Shown one piece after another: positions 1 through 6,394 of a stretch of DNA of 10,623 bases (position 1 is its first letter; every line of letters begins with the position of its first letter). The position numbers were made by a program, and so were the translations under genes. Source of the DNA: an uncultured Coriobacteriaceae bacterium (lineage in GTDB: Bacteria > Actinomycetota > Coriobacteriia > Coriobacteriales > QAMH01). The notes beneath the pieces are model-generated. The model worked only from the letters and a program-made list of their open reading frames with translations. It did no database searches and was not told where the DNA came from. The stretch lies in assembly GCA_902783925.1 (NCBI GenBank), contig CACZSV010000049.1, positions 1-10,623 of the forward strand, written 5' to 3'.

Positions 1-2228
1 ACCTTGCACATCAGGCCACGGTTTGCCCAGCAGCCAGTGTAGGGATCGCAGTGCTCGTCATCGACGGAGGTGAGCACGTTGGTATTGCTCTCGAAGCAGC
101 CAAATGGCTGGAAGCCCTCATGGCTGCGCTCCGGGAACCACCAGCCACGTTGCGTGTAGACGGCACGCGGATCGATACTCGGCTCAACGTTGGCACGCAT
201 CTTGATACGGCCGCGACGCGTCTCGATCCAGCACCAATCGCCATGCTCGATGTCGAGCTTCTCTGCCAGCTCCGGATGGATGGTGAAGTACGGGTCTGGC
301 TTGATATAGCGAATAATCGGGTTGTTGAAGTGCTCGGAGTGATGGAAGGGCATAAATCCGCCACCCGTAGTGAGCACGATGGGGTATTCCGCCGCGACTT
401 CCGGATCGTCAATCTCGTTTTCTGCAGGGCCGATGTATTCGGGGAAGCCCGGAAGGCCGAACTCCTCGAACACGGAGCTTTTGAGCTCGACTTTGCCAGA
501 AGCGGTGCAGAACTGACCGCGATTAAGGTGCTTTTGATACTGAACCGGCGGGTAATACATGCGGTAGCGCTCAACGAAGTCGTCATAGCTGCTGATAGGC
601 ATGTTGAGCGGCGAGAGAATGTGGAAGTATGCATCCTCGAGCTCCGGCCAGGGCCAATCTTCTTGCGTCTGGCCGCAGGCAAGCCCGATGTCCTTCCAGA
701 TGTTGTAGTCGGTCTTGCGCTCGTACATGGGCCAAATGGCGCGCTCGGAAGCAACGATGGAGTCGGTCACGCCGTAGTTGGTGTGAATCATCGGGCGTTC
801 CATTGCACCGGCAACTGGCAAGACGAAGTCGGCCTGCAGAGCGGTCGGGGTCATGAAGTAGTCGAGGACGACCATGAACTCGACCTTCCTGATGGCCTCA
901 TAAACCATCTTGGCATCGCCATAGGAGGACAGAGGATTCGTGCCACTCACGAAGAGCGCGCGCACCTGATACGGATCGCCCGTAAGAATGGCCTTGAAAA
1001 CGCTCGGACCATGGGCCTCACACATCCACTCTGAAGTGAATGCCTTGCCCCACTTGTCCTTGGAGATCTGAGACAGACGCTCATAGCCAGGCCAAGAGGT
1101 CATCTTGTACTTATCGGAACCAATCTGATATTTCTTGACCTCGTCCGGAAGACGGTCGTTGGCCTCCATCTCCTCGTCAGTGACGTACGCCGCAGGGCCG
1201 GGCATGCCGTCGCCACCGGGGACGTCGAGGTTGCCGCAGATCGCGCGCAGGATGGAACGAGCATGCATGCCGGCGCCAGCCGTACGGCCAAGCTGATCCC
1301 AAGTGCAACCCCACTGGATGTTGCCGGGACGGTTGGTCGCGTACATGCGAGCTGCCTGACGGATGAGCTCAGGGTCAAGCCAGGTGATGGGCTCTGCCCA
1401 TTCCGGTGTGTACGGCTCGATGAAGTCGCGCAGGTCATCAAAGCCCTCGCACCACTCGTCCGTGAAGTCCATATCGTAGATGAACTCGTTCATGATGACA
1501 TTGATCATGGCGAGGGACAGCGCCGTGTCGGAACCCGGACGCAGCGGCAGCCAGAGGTCGGCGTGCGCCGCGGTCTCGGAATAACGAGGATCGACAACGA
1601 TGAGCTTCAGACCATTGACGCGCTGCAGGTCGGTGTAGCCGTGCATGCCAGGCATGGAAGACGCGCCGGGATTGAAGCCCCACAAAATGACGCACTTCGA
1701 TCCGCCGAGGTCGGTCTCGAATGGAGACCAGCCGCTCACCGCAGTCTCGACCATGAAGGTCGGAATCCAGCACAGAAGAGCGTTATGGAAGCCATTCGGC
1801 GTGCCAAACAGGTTGAGGAAGCGCCTGCGTGCCCAGTCGTCGGTGCGCAGGGTACCTGCTGCCGCCGCAACTGCCTGAGCGCCGCTCTCTTCCTTGATCT
1901 GGTTGAGCTTTGCGCCGATTTCAGTCAGCGCCTGATCCCAAGACACGCGCTCCCATTTGTTCTCGCCTTTTTCACCCGCGCGCTTGAGCGGGTAATTGAT
2001 ACGAGACGGATTGTCCACAAACGTCAGCGCCTGATTACCACGGGTGCACAGACCGCCGGCGTTGGTGGGATGATCCGGGTCGCCCTGGGCGTAGATGAGC
2101 TTGCCGTCTTTGACGTAAGCCAGAACGCCGCAGTTCTGATGGCAGAAATAGCAGCATGACTTTCTTACCTCAACGCCCTCTTGGTTGATCTCTTCCAACC
2201 AATTCGTTGATGAATAGTCTTTCTTCAC
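1..2228 (-). CDS. Molybdopterin-dependent oxidoreductase, acetylene hydratase / catechol dehydroxylase-like (3' end cut by window)
   Basis: This DMSO-reductase-superfamily enzyme binds bis-MGD (Mo or W) and one [4Fe-4S] cluster. It opens with GTG at 2228-2226 behind GAAGGAGGGG, and 743 residues are in the window; the ending (…NRGLMCKV) resembles the usual extreme C-terminus, so only a few residues are missing. Cluster ligands are C26-x2-C29-x3-C33 and C61. C153, in the ALLCWIP segment, is the probable metal ligand: it lies 92 residues after the last cluster cysteine, close to the spacing I recall for acetylene hydratase. The dinucleotide-binding C-terminal domain starts near residue 610. There is no twin-arginine signal, so the protein should be cytosolic. 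As I recall the family, this clade includes Pelobacter acetylene hydratase and Eggerthella/Gordonibacter catechol dehydroxylases. The substrate here is unknown; formate dehydrogenase or another MopB function is less likely. Electron-carrier partners, if any, lie beyond the left edge. Confidence 0.9.
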   Translation of the reverse strand, partial: MKKDYSSTNWLEEINQEGVEVRKSCCYFCHQNCGVLAYVKDGKLIYAQGDPDHPTNAGGLCTRGNQALTFVDNPSRINYPLKRAGEKGENKWERVSWDQALTEIGAKLNQIKEESGAQAVAAAAGTLRTDDWARRRFLNLFGTPNGFHNALLCWIPTFMVETAVSGWSPFETDLGGSKCVILWGFNPGASSMPGMHGYTDLQRVNGLKLIVVDPRYSETAAHADLWLPLRPGSDTALSLAMINVIMNEFIYDMDFTDEWCEGFDDLRDFIEPYTPEWAEPITWLDPELIRQAARMYATNRPGNIQWGCTWDQLGRTAGAGMHARSILRAICGNLDVPGGDGMPGPAAYVTDEEMEANDRLPDEVKKYQIGSDKYKMTSWPGYERLSQISKDKWGKAFTSEWMCEAHGPSVFKAILTGDPYQVRALFVSGTNPLSSYGDAKMVYEAIRKVEFMVVLDYFMTPTALQADFVLPVAGAMERPMIHTNYGVTDSIVASERAIWPMYERKTDYNIWKDIGLACGQTQEDWPWPELEDAYFHILSPLNMPISSYDDFVERYRMYYPPVQYQKHLNRGQFCTASGKVELKSSVFEEFGLPGFPEYIGPAENEIDDPEVAAEYPIVLTTGGGFMPFHHSEHFNNPIIRYIKPDPYFTIHPELAEKLDIEHGDWCWIETRRGRIKMRANVEPSIDPRAVYTQRGWWFPERSHEGFQPFGCFESNTNVLTSVDDEHCDPYTGCWANRGLMCK

Positions 2229-2305
2229 TCTGCCCCTCCTTCTTCATTCTCTCTAACCGCATTCTTTTCCTGCCCCATACGTTCATGAGCAGGAACACAC
2301 AGCAA

Positions 2306-2327
2306 GCGAGGATACAAAAACCCTCGC
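2306..2327. promoter_or_regulatory. Inverted repeat GCGAGG/CCTCGC upstream of the molybdopterin gene
   Basis: GCGAGG (2306-2311) and CCTCGC (2322-2327) are perfect inverted copies around an A-rich 10-base centre. On the minus strand the centre reads GTTTTTGTAT. No T tract follows, so it is not a typical terminator. Lying about 80 bases upstream of the start, it could be an operator or a 5' leader hairpin. Confidence 0.4.
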
Positions 2328-2353
2328 GTGTTGGCATCATGCTCTGAGCACTA

Positions 2354-2372
2354 TTCTCAAGTTGCTTGAGAA
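2354..2372. promoter_or_regulatory. Perfect 19-bp palindrome TTCTCAAG-TTG-CTTGAGAA, putative operator
   Basis: The 8-base arms are exact inverted copies around a 3-base centre. It lies 126 bases upstream of the molybdopterin enzyme start and far from the mrp 3' end. The size and symmetry suit a dimeric regulator. Catechol dehydroxylase genes of related bacteria are substrate-inducible, so an operator is expected here, but which protein binds cannot be read from the window. Confidence 0.5.
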
Positions 2373-2514
2373 AAGGGCTCGTGTGAAACAGGTATCCAAA
2401 CTTCTCTATTTAATCACGGGAAATACGATGTGTGAAGTAACGTTTTTTATCAAATCGGTATTCTGTAGATTTTTGAGGAGAAAAGGGCGCATTTCCCGCC
2501 CGATACCCGCCGTC

Positions 2515-2543
2515 GAATGCGGGCATTAAACGCATCCCTACAG
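2515..2543 (+). repeat. Degenerate copy of dispersed intergenic palindrome
   Basis: It has the same arrangement as the copy at 10539-10570: GATGCGGGC-like left part, TAAA centre, then CCCTAC. The arms ATGCG (2517-2521) and CGCAT (2531-2535) are inverted. The GC-rich arms have been replaced by AT-richer bases that still pair, which suggests an old, drifting copy. Confidence 0.45.
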
Positions 2544-2612
2544 CGCTCCTATGACATGAGTACCAGGCCAATGACAGCGCGGCTAACGATTCTGATTCCG
2601 CTAAAGCAGAGA

Positions 2613-2640
2613 GCATGGGCGGGACAAAACCCGTCCATGC
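2613..2640 (-). terminator. Hairpin downstream of mrp
   Basis: GCATGGGCGGG (2613-2623) and CCCGTCCATGC (2630-2640) form an 11-bp stem with one G-T wobble and a 6-base loop. It begins 22 bases after the mrp stop. Only a weak pyrimidine stretch (TCTCTGCTTT) follows on the minus strand, so it may be a terminator or an mRNA 3'-stabilising hairpin. Confidence 0.6.
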
Positions 2641-2662
2641 CTCAACACCAGTCTCTTGAGAC

Positions 2663-3502
2663 CTACATAGCCTCGAGCTTGTCTGCAATGGGCGCCAGCC
2701 AGTCACCTTCGATGTCTTCCACATGTCCGGCGTCGACTTCTTTGGACACATTGGGATCCATCGGCACACGTACCCAGGCGTCGATGTTCTTGCTCGCAGC
2801 AATCGCCTCGACCTCGGATTTTCCAAAAATCTCGTGCCGTGCACCGCAGTCCGGGCACTCGTAATACGACATGTTCTCGACCAAACCGAGCACCGGCACG
2901 TTCATATGCTCTGCCATGCGGATGGCTTTCTCGACGATCATATTAACGAGAACCTGCGGGGCGGTCGCGATAACAACGCCCTTGAGCGGGAACTGCTGGA
3001 ACACGGTCATGGGAATATCGCCCGTTCCCGGAGGCATATCGACGAGCAGGTAATCGAGCTCTCCCCAGTTAATATCGCTGTAGAACTGCGTCAGAATGCC
3101 ATTGAGCACGGGACCACGCCACAAAAACGGCGTCGCCTCGTCGGCAGTGAGCATATTGGTGGAGACAACCTTGATGCCAAGCTTTGTCTCTGCGGGGCAG
3201 AGCATGCCCGCCTCGTCAACCGCAGGGGGCTGATGAACGCCGAAAGAGCGCGGAATGGACGGTCCGGTGATATCGCCGTCGAGAATGCCGACCTTCTTGC
3301 CACGACGTGCCAGCTCGCACGCCAGCAAAGCAGCCGTGAGAGACTTGCCCACGCCTCCTTTACCGCTGGCAATCGCAACGACGTTTTTAATCTTCGTCCC
3401 CTCATGCAATGCGAGCGACTGCGGAGCAGACCGATCCTGACAACCGCTATCGCCACATGCCGAGCAATTTGAATTACATTGAGCCACTCTAAGTTCCTCC
3501 AT
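2663..3502 (-). CDS. mrp: Mrp/NBP35-family Fe-S cluster carrier ATPase
   Basis: This P-loop NTPase of the Mrp/ApbC/NBP35 family assembles or transfers [4Fe-4S] clusters to apo-enzymes in the cytoplasm. The predicted protein has 279 residues. The deviant Walker A motif GKGGVGKS is at 47-54, the family DMPPGTGD motif lies mid-protein, and C216-PD-C219 is the conserved CxxC that bridges a cluster between subunits. A short N-terminal cysteine cluster (C9, C13, C16, C21) precedes the ATPase domain, as in eukaryotic NBP35 and several anaerobe Mrp proteins. ATG at 3502 is preferred because the protein then begins just before the cysteine cluster. ATG 3520 (behind GAAGG) is an alternative, while the frame opened at 3601 adds a basic, uncharacteristic leader. 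It is transcribed alone, divergent from tetR, with a hairpin after the stop. Confidence 0.92.
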   Translation of the reverse strand: MEELRVAQCNSNCSACGDSGCQDRSAPQSLALHEGTKIKNVVAIASGKGGVGKSLTAALLACELARRGKKVGILDGDITGPSIPRSFGVHQPPAVDEAGMLCPAETKLGIKVVSTNMLTADEATPFLWRGPVLNGILTQFYSDINWGELDYLLVDMPPGTGDIPMTVFQQFPLKGVVIATAPQVLVNMIVEKAIRMAEHMNVPVLGLVENMSYYECPDCGARHEIFGKSEVEAIAASKNIDAWVRVPMDPNVSKEVDAGHVEDIEGDWLAPIADKLEAM

Positions 3503-3628
3503 CAATCTCTCGGAGCGCATGTGCCTTCGCAACCGCGCTACTATCACATGGAAATGCTTCATGCCTCCAAAAAAGCGGCATAAGCAATGCCCCTTCAGCA
3601 TATTTCCACTTACATGGGCCTATTTCTC

Positions 3629-3645
3629 ATGAGTATGCTCATACT
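3629..3645. promoter_or_regulatory. Overlapping palindromes ATGAG-TATG-CTCAT / AGTATG-CT-CATACT
   Basis: Two overlapping inverted repeats occupy 17 bases: ATGAG/CTCAT (3629-3642) and AGTATG/CATACT (3632-3645), both exact. They lie between mrp and tetR, about 130 bases upstream of the mrp start, and could be an operator for the mrp promoter. Confidence 0.35.
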
Positions 3646-3807
3646 ACTTCAAGCGCTGTACAAACGAGCAAACGCTTGGGTAACAAAAGCTGCATCATCG
3701 TTGGCATAACCTAATCGCCATAGTGGCGTTTACAGCATGACACGCCCTTCAAACAAACGATTTTGGAAGAAAAGGCCAGTAAAACCCCTATTTTTTTATG
3801 ATAATCC

Positions 3808-3836
3808 TTGCACGATTGTTCTAAATTTAATACAGT
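3808..3836 (+). promoter_or_regulatory. tetR promoter (TTGCAC-17-TACAGT)
   Basis: -35 TTGCAC (3808-3813) and -10 TACAGT (3831-3836) are 17 bases apart in AT-rich DNA, predicting a start near 3843 and a leader of about 40 bases. Half-sites TGCACGAT (3809-3816) and ATTGTGCA (3841-3848) are near-exact inverted copies flanking the core promoter, a position suited to autorepression by TetR. Confidence 0.6.
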
Positions 3837-3867
3837 CCATATTGTGCATTTTCTAAACAGGGGAAGT

Positions 3868-3873
3868 AAGGAG
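3868..3873 (+). promoter_or_regulatory. Ribosome binding site AAGGAG that fixes a TTG start
   Basis: AAGGAG is 8 bases before TTG at 3882, the in-frame start of the TetR protein. An ATG at 3874 abuts the site with zero spacing, lies in another frame and ends at a stop near 3967, so it should not be used efficiently. Confidence 0.65.
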
Positions 3874-3881
3874 ATGGACAA

Positions 3882-4466
3882 TTGCCAGCTGAAACTCGAC
3901 GTGGCCGTGCGACACGGGATGCATTCGCAAAAGCACTCATCAAAAGACTGCAGAATGGGGAGCAGTTAGCAGAAATCCCCGTTCGCAACCTTGCCGCAGA
4001 TTGCGACGTAGATAGGCAGACTTTTTATTATCACTTCAAGAACATGAATGAGCTTGCCGAATACGCATACGATCGCGAAATCGAGGAGCTTCTGGAATCT
4101 TGCCTCGACGAGGGGGCAAAGCAGAAAGACTGGAAAGATCGCGCACGCATCGCGCTTGGGGCACTCCAGGATAGACTTGCCTTGCTCAACAGCGCTGGAT
4201 CTCTCATCGGAAACGACCTTCTTTGGAAAAACATCGAGCACAGAGTTGGTGCGAGCCTGCTTGATGATTTGGAATCAACGCTCGATGAATACGGCTTCAA
4301 CGAGGAAGCGAAGGCGTCTTCTATAAAAAAGCTCAGCATCGCAATCACGTCGATTTACATTGCTTGGACGTCTCATTACCTTGAATGTACGCTCGAAGAA
4401 GCACTCGATTCCATAGAGACTATCCGCGATGACTACATTGCCGGGCTCGCCGCACGCTACGCCTAG
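3882..4466 (+). CDS. TetR/AcrR-family transcriptional regulator (DhaS-like C-terminal domain)
   Basis: The predicted protein has 194 residues. The N-terminal DNA-binding domain has a helix-turn-helix at about residues 32-53, ending in the DRQTFYYHFKN signature typical of TetR recognition helices. The rest resembles the TetR_C_8 type ligand domain of DhaS-like regulators, inferred from the TFYYHF signature and length. It starts with TTG (see the separate ribosome binding site). Its promoter carries inverted half-sites compatible with autoregulation. It is divergent from mrp and convergent with the five-gene minus-strand run, and shares the terminator at 4506-4532 with that run. No transporter or enzyme sits beside it on the plus strand, so its target could be mrp, itself, or a distant locus. 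The ligand is unknown. Confidence 0.88.
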   Translation: MPAETRRGRATRDAFAKALIKRLQNGEQLAEIPVRNLAADCDVDRQTFYYHFKNMNELAEYAYDREIEELLESCLDEGAKQKDWKDRARIALGALQDRLALLNSAGSLIGNDLLWKNIEHRVGASLLDDLESTLDEYGFNEEAKASSIKKLSIAITSIYIAWTSHYLECTLEEALDSIETIRDDYIAGLAARYA

Positions 4467-4505
4467 CCAAGAATCGTCTACATCACGACGTTGACATTAC
4501 AAGAA

Positions 4506-4532
4506 AAGCGGGCGCGCTTGGCGCACCCGCTT
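4506..4532. terminator. Bidirectional intrinsic terminator
   Basis: AAGCGGG (4506-4512) pairs with CCCGCTT (4526-4532), and inside it GCGC (4514-4517) pairs with GCGC (4521-4524) around TTG, with one C/A mismatch between the two stems. On the minus strand it ends in CCCGCTTTTCTT, a classic U-tract, so it mainly terminates the 4555-6778 run. On the plus strand it lies 40 bases after the tetR stop and would serve that gene more weakly. Confidence 0.8.
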
Positions 4533-4554
4533 CGTATCTCATCTGTTCATGGTC

Positions 4555-4905
4555 TTACAGTTCGCCACGCTTGACGGCAGCCATATCCTCTTTGCTGATG
4601 TTATAGCGTTCGAGGTGCTTCTTATACTCACCGTGCAGGCCCCACCATTTGCTCGCCAGGGGAGCAGCAAGAATCAGCATTACGATGACGATGAGAAACG
4701 GAATCACCTGAGTCCAAATTGTATTCGAAGGCACGATGCCGGAAATGGACAAATACGTCAGGGCCGCAGTGAGGATAACGCCTAATGCGAGAACACCGAT
4801 AATAATGAACAAGGAATTGTTGAGCTCTTGTTTCATGCTGACGGCTTGGCGGACTTCCCTGCGTCGCTTCTTGCCCACGTGTTCCTCGACCACTGAACCT
4901 CCCAT
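4555..4905 (-). CDS. Small two-helix membrane protein of unknown function
   Basis: The predicted protein has up to 116 residues. A short N-terminus with a basic cluster (KKRRREVR, 12-19) is followed by two hydrophobic helices at about 31-52 and 67-84, then a charged cytoplasmic-looking tail (KWWGLHGEYKKHLERYNISKED). The basic cluster predicts both ends inside the cell. I do not recognise the family. The start is uncertain: ATG 4905 has only AGAGG three bases before it; GTG 4893 follows GGGAGG and GTG 4878 follows GAGGA; ATG 4836 lacks a good site. It is the last gene before the strong terminator, 83 bases after the desulfoferrodoxin gene, and is likely cotranscribed with it. A role linked to membrane redox or stress is a guess from context only. 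Confidence 0.7.
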   Translation of the reverse strand: MGGSVVEEHVGKKRRREVRQAVSMKQELNNSLFIIIGVLALGVILTAALTYLSISGIVPSNTIWTQVIPFLIVIVMLILAAPLASKWWGLHGEYKKHLERYNISKEDMAAVKRGEL

Positions 4906-4988
4906 GAACCTCTGTCTCCGCGCGTTAGTTTAGCAGCTTATTTGCCCATCACAGACAATTCACAAAACTCTGAACAAGCCACCATAAC

Positions 4989-5369
4989 TTACGCTTGCGC
5001 CTTCCAGAGGCCATGCAGATTGCAGTAGGCGAACGCCTCGATTGCCTTCTCTCCGACAAGATCAAAGACGGCCTCGGGCTTATCATTTGGAGTCAGAGTC
5101 TTGAAAAGCAGTCCCTTTTCCGTGTGCAGGCAAATCCACTGGATGTAATGCTCTTCTGTCATAGGATGCTCGACTTCGCCCACAGAAACCGTGACGGTAT
5201 CGCCTTCGATGGTGATAACCGGAACATGCTTTTCCGAAGCCGCATCCGTTGTGTTGGCAACGAGCTCGATCATCTTTTCGCCACAGCAAAAAGGTACCGG
5301 TCCGGCATCGATAATCTTGGTGATGATATTGCCGCAGGTATTACAGCGGAAAAACTTGATTTCTCCCAT
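4989..5369 (-). CDS. dfx: Desulfoferrodoxin (two-iron superoxide reductase)
   Basis: This enzyme reduces superoxide to hydrogen peroxide in the cytoplasm, with electrons usually from rubredoxin, and protects anaerobes from oxygen. The 126-residue length is normal for the two-iron class. The N-terminal desulforedoxin domain has Fe(Cys)4 ligands C9, C12, C28 and C29. The catalytic neelaredoxin domain keeps H48 in the EKHVP motif (E46, K47), H68, H74, C116 and H119, the full Fe(His)4(Cys) set. ATG at 5369 follows AGAGG with five bases of spacing. An upstream in-frame ATG at 5402 is rejected because it lies just after a TACAAT hexamer and adds residues before the conserved start. It sits 61 bases after ybaK in the same direction, in the ArsR-headed run. 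Confidence 0.96.
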   Translation of the reverse strand: MGEIKFFRCNTCGNIITKIIDAGPVPFCCGEKMIELVANTTDAASEKHVPVITIEGDTVTVSVGEVEHPMTEEHYIQWICLHTEKGLLFKTLTPNDKPEAVFDLVGEKAIEAFAYCNLHGLWKAQA

Positions 5370-5407
5370 GATGGCCTCTTTCTCTCGTTCTCTCACAGAC
5401 ATGAATT

Positions 5408-5413
5408 ATTGTA
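5408..5413 (-). promoter_or_regulatory. Possible internal -10 (TACAAT) for dfx
   Basis: TACAAT lies 38 bases upstream of the dfx ATG in the ybaK-dfx gap. The nearest good -35, TTGACC (5442-5437), is 23 bases away, too far for a standard promoter. It may give dfx extra expression in addition to readthrough from arsR. Confidence 0.3.
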
Positions 5414-5430
5414 CACTGCTCGCCCGCTCT

Positions 5431-5913
5431 CTATGCGGTCAAATCGGCAATGTGGATGTCCATGGCTCTTTTGAGGTCGGGAAACGACACCTCGATTTGA
5501 ACGCCTATTTTCCCGCCCGAAAAAAGAATCTTGTCGAAGAGCGTGCAGGCTTCATCGATAAACGTCTCATAGGACTTTTTCATGCCCAACGGGCTGCAGC
5601 CTCCATGCACATATCCCGTGAGATCAAATAACTCACGCGCTTTGACCATGGCAATCGATTTTTCTCGTGCCGCGCATGCAGCTTTTTTCAAATCGAGCTC
5701 GCAGGCGACTGGGACAATGAACACGTAGTGCTCCCCGCTCTTCGCCACGGTGACAAGCGTCTTGAAGACACGATCGGGGTCTTGCCCTGCCATGCGAGCA
5801 ACATCGACGCCGTTGTCCAGCGCTGTGGCGTCGGTACGATGAACTATGTACTCGATGCCAGCCGCATCAAGTATGCGCATCGCATTGGTCTTGCTATCCT
5901 TTTTCTTTGCCAC
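5431..5913 (-). CDS. ybaK: YbaK/EbsC-family aminoacyl-tRNA deacylase
   Basis: This trans-editing hydrolase family removes mischarged amino acids from tRNA, classically cysteine from tRNA-Pro. The 160-residue length is typical. Conserved features are K51 in the VFKTL segment (the family's key lysine), GYVHGGCSPLGMKK at 100-113 (GYVxGGxSPxGxKK signature), and the SGGKIGVQIE segment near the C-terminus. It starts with GTG at 5913, five bases after the stop of the upstream unknown gene, without a strong ribosome binding site, so translational coupling is likely. Substrate specificity cannot be fixed from sequence alone; Cys-tRNA(Pro) is the default. Its place beside a superoxide reductase suggests a role in coping with thiol or redox stress, which is inference. 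Confidence 0.93.
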   Translation of the reverse strand: MAKKKDSKTNAMRILDAAGIEYIVHRTDATALDNGVDVARMAGQDPDRVFKTLVTVAKSGEHYVFIVPVACELDLKKAACAAREKSIAMVKARELFDLTGYVHGGCSPLGMKKSYETFIDEACTLFDKILFSGGKIGVQIEVSFPDLKRAMDIHIADLTA

Positions 5914-5918
5914 GCGTT

Positions 5919-6386
5919 TTACTCGTCTGCTGGGTCGTCCGCGGCGACGCAGGGAACGTCAATAAGAAGCGAAACGACGTCGTCGTAGCTATCGGGGAAT
6001 ACTTCTTCTCCCTCAACCCTGAAGGCTTGGGTACGCTTGGCAAAGGGCTCGTCGAATCTAAACTCGAGACGCCATTCCAGATCGGCAACGACAAATGTGC
6101 CCTGTGCTGGACGATATACGCGCTGCCATGAAAAGACTCCCGCCTGGACAATGCTCTCTATGAACGAGCTTGCCTCCTCGACCGTGAGCTCGAGCTCTTC
6201 GATTTCCGGCGCGTTGTTCCTGACGCGCATCTGAGCGCCATTGGCGGTCTTTCTGTACGCCGAGGAACGCGGATACGGCTTGTTGGGATTGATCTCGATG
6301 AACTCGATATCCTCGATGTGCACATAGCTCCTGAATTCCTGCGGGACATCGTGTGACTGCACAGCACCAAAGGGAAGACCGGGCAT
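5919..6386 (-). CDS. Conserved-looking hypothetical protein (155 aa)
   Basis: I do not recognise this protein. It is soluble and acidic, with no signal peptide and no membrane segment. An N-terminal part (about 1-60) with alternating IEDIEFIEINPNKPYP pattern is followed by a helix (VEEASSFIESIVQAG, about 70-84) and a strand-rich part with aromatic and charged alternation (FSWQRVYRP; VADLEWRLEFRF), suggesting a small alpha/beta fold. ATG at 6386 follows AGGAGGG with four bases of spacing. The start is 8 bases after the ArsR stop, and the stop is 5 bases before the ybaK start, so it is almost certainly cotranscribed and translationally coupled. Codon use matches its neighbours, supporting a real gene. 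Confidence 0.82.
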   Translation of the reverse strand: MPGLPFGAVQSHDVPQEFRSYVHIEDIEFIEINPNKPYPRSSAYRKTANGAQMRVRNNAPEIEELELTVEEASSFIESIVQAGVFSWQRVYRPAQGTFVVADLEWRLEFRFDEPFAKRTQAFRVEGEEVFPDSYDDVVSLLIDVPCVAADDPADE

Positions 6387-6394
6387 ATTCCCTC

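Larger units (their letters stand above)
2229..2662. other. Intergenic regulatory region between the mopB-type gene and mrp
   Basis: This is 434 bases without a convincing gene. Going from the molybdopterin gene outward it holds the GTG ribosome binding site, a 6-bp inverted repeat (2306-2327), a perfect 8+3+8 palindrome (2354-2372), a GC-rich block of short inverted repeats that includes a degenerate copy of the dispersed palindrome (2515-2543), and the long mrp-side hairpin (2613-2640). No confident -35/-10 pair was found on the minus strand. Open frames crossing it have no ribosome binding site and no recognisable protein. Confidence 0.7.
3503..3881. other. Divergent intergenic region mrp / tetR
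   Basis: This 379-base gap holds the putative mrp leader, an overlapping palindrome at 3629-3645, and the well-formed tetR promoter with flanking inverted half-sites. No confident mrp promoter could be chosen. The region is AT-rich near 3780-3860. No gene is supported in it. Confidence 0.6.

Noticed and set aside
51..1034. Long plus-strand open frame (327 codons) opposite the molybdopterin gene
   Set aside because: It is antisense to a clearly homologous protein read without interruption from 2228 to 1, and has no recognisable domains; the openness comes from codon bias.
1263..2159. Second long plus-strand open frame (298 codons) in the same region
   Set aside because: Also antisense to the molybdopterin enzyme, without a ribosome binding site or family features.
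1..2228. Selenocysteine or frameshift in the molybdopterin enzyme
   Set aside because: The probable metal ligand is an ordinary TGC cysteine and the frame is uninterrupted.
2410..2844. Minus-strand frame overlapping the mrp 3' end
   Set aside because: It overlaps mrp in another frame, crosses the hairpin at 2613-2640 and encodes a low-complexity, unrecognisable protein.
2723..3472. Plus-strand frame of 249 codons across mrp
   Set aside because: Shadow of the mrp coding frame; Walker A and CxxC motifs are on the minus strand.
3503..3601. Upstream extension of mrp to an ATG at 3601
   Set aside because: The extra 33 residues are basic and unlike family N-termini, and the ATG has no ribosome binding site; a GGAGG at 3563-3568 sits only one base before the in-frame ATG at 3562.
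3874..3969. Short open frame beginning at ATG 3874 just before tetR
   Set aside because: Zero spacing from the ribosome binding site and no recognisable peptide; noted only as a possible competitor of the TTG start.
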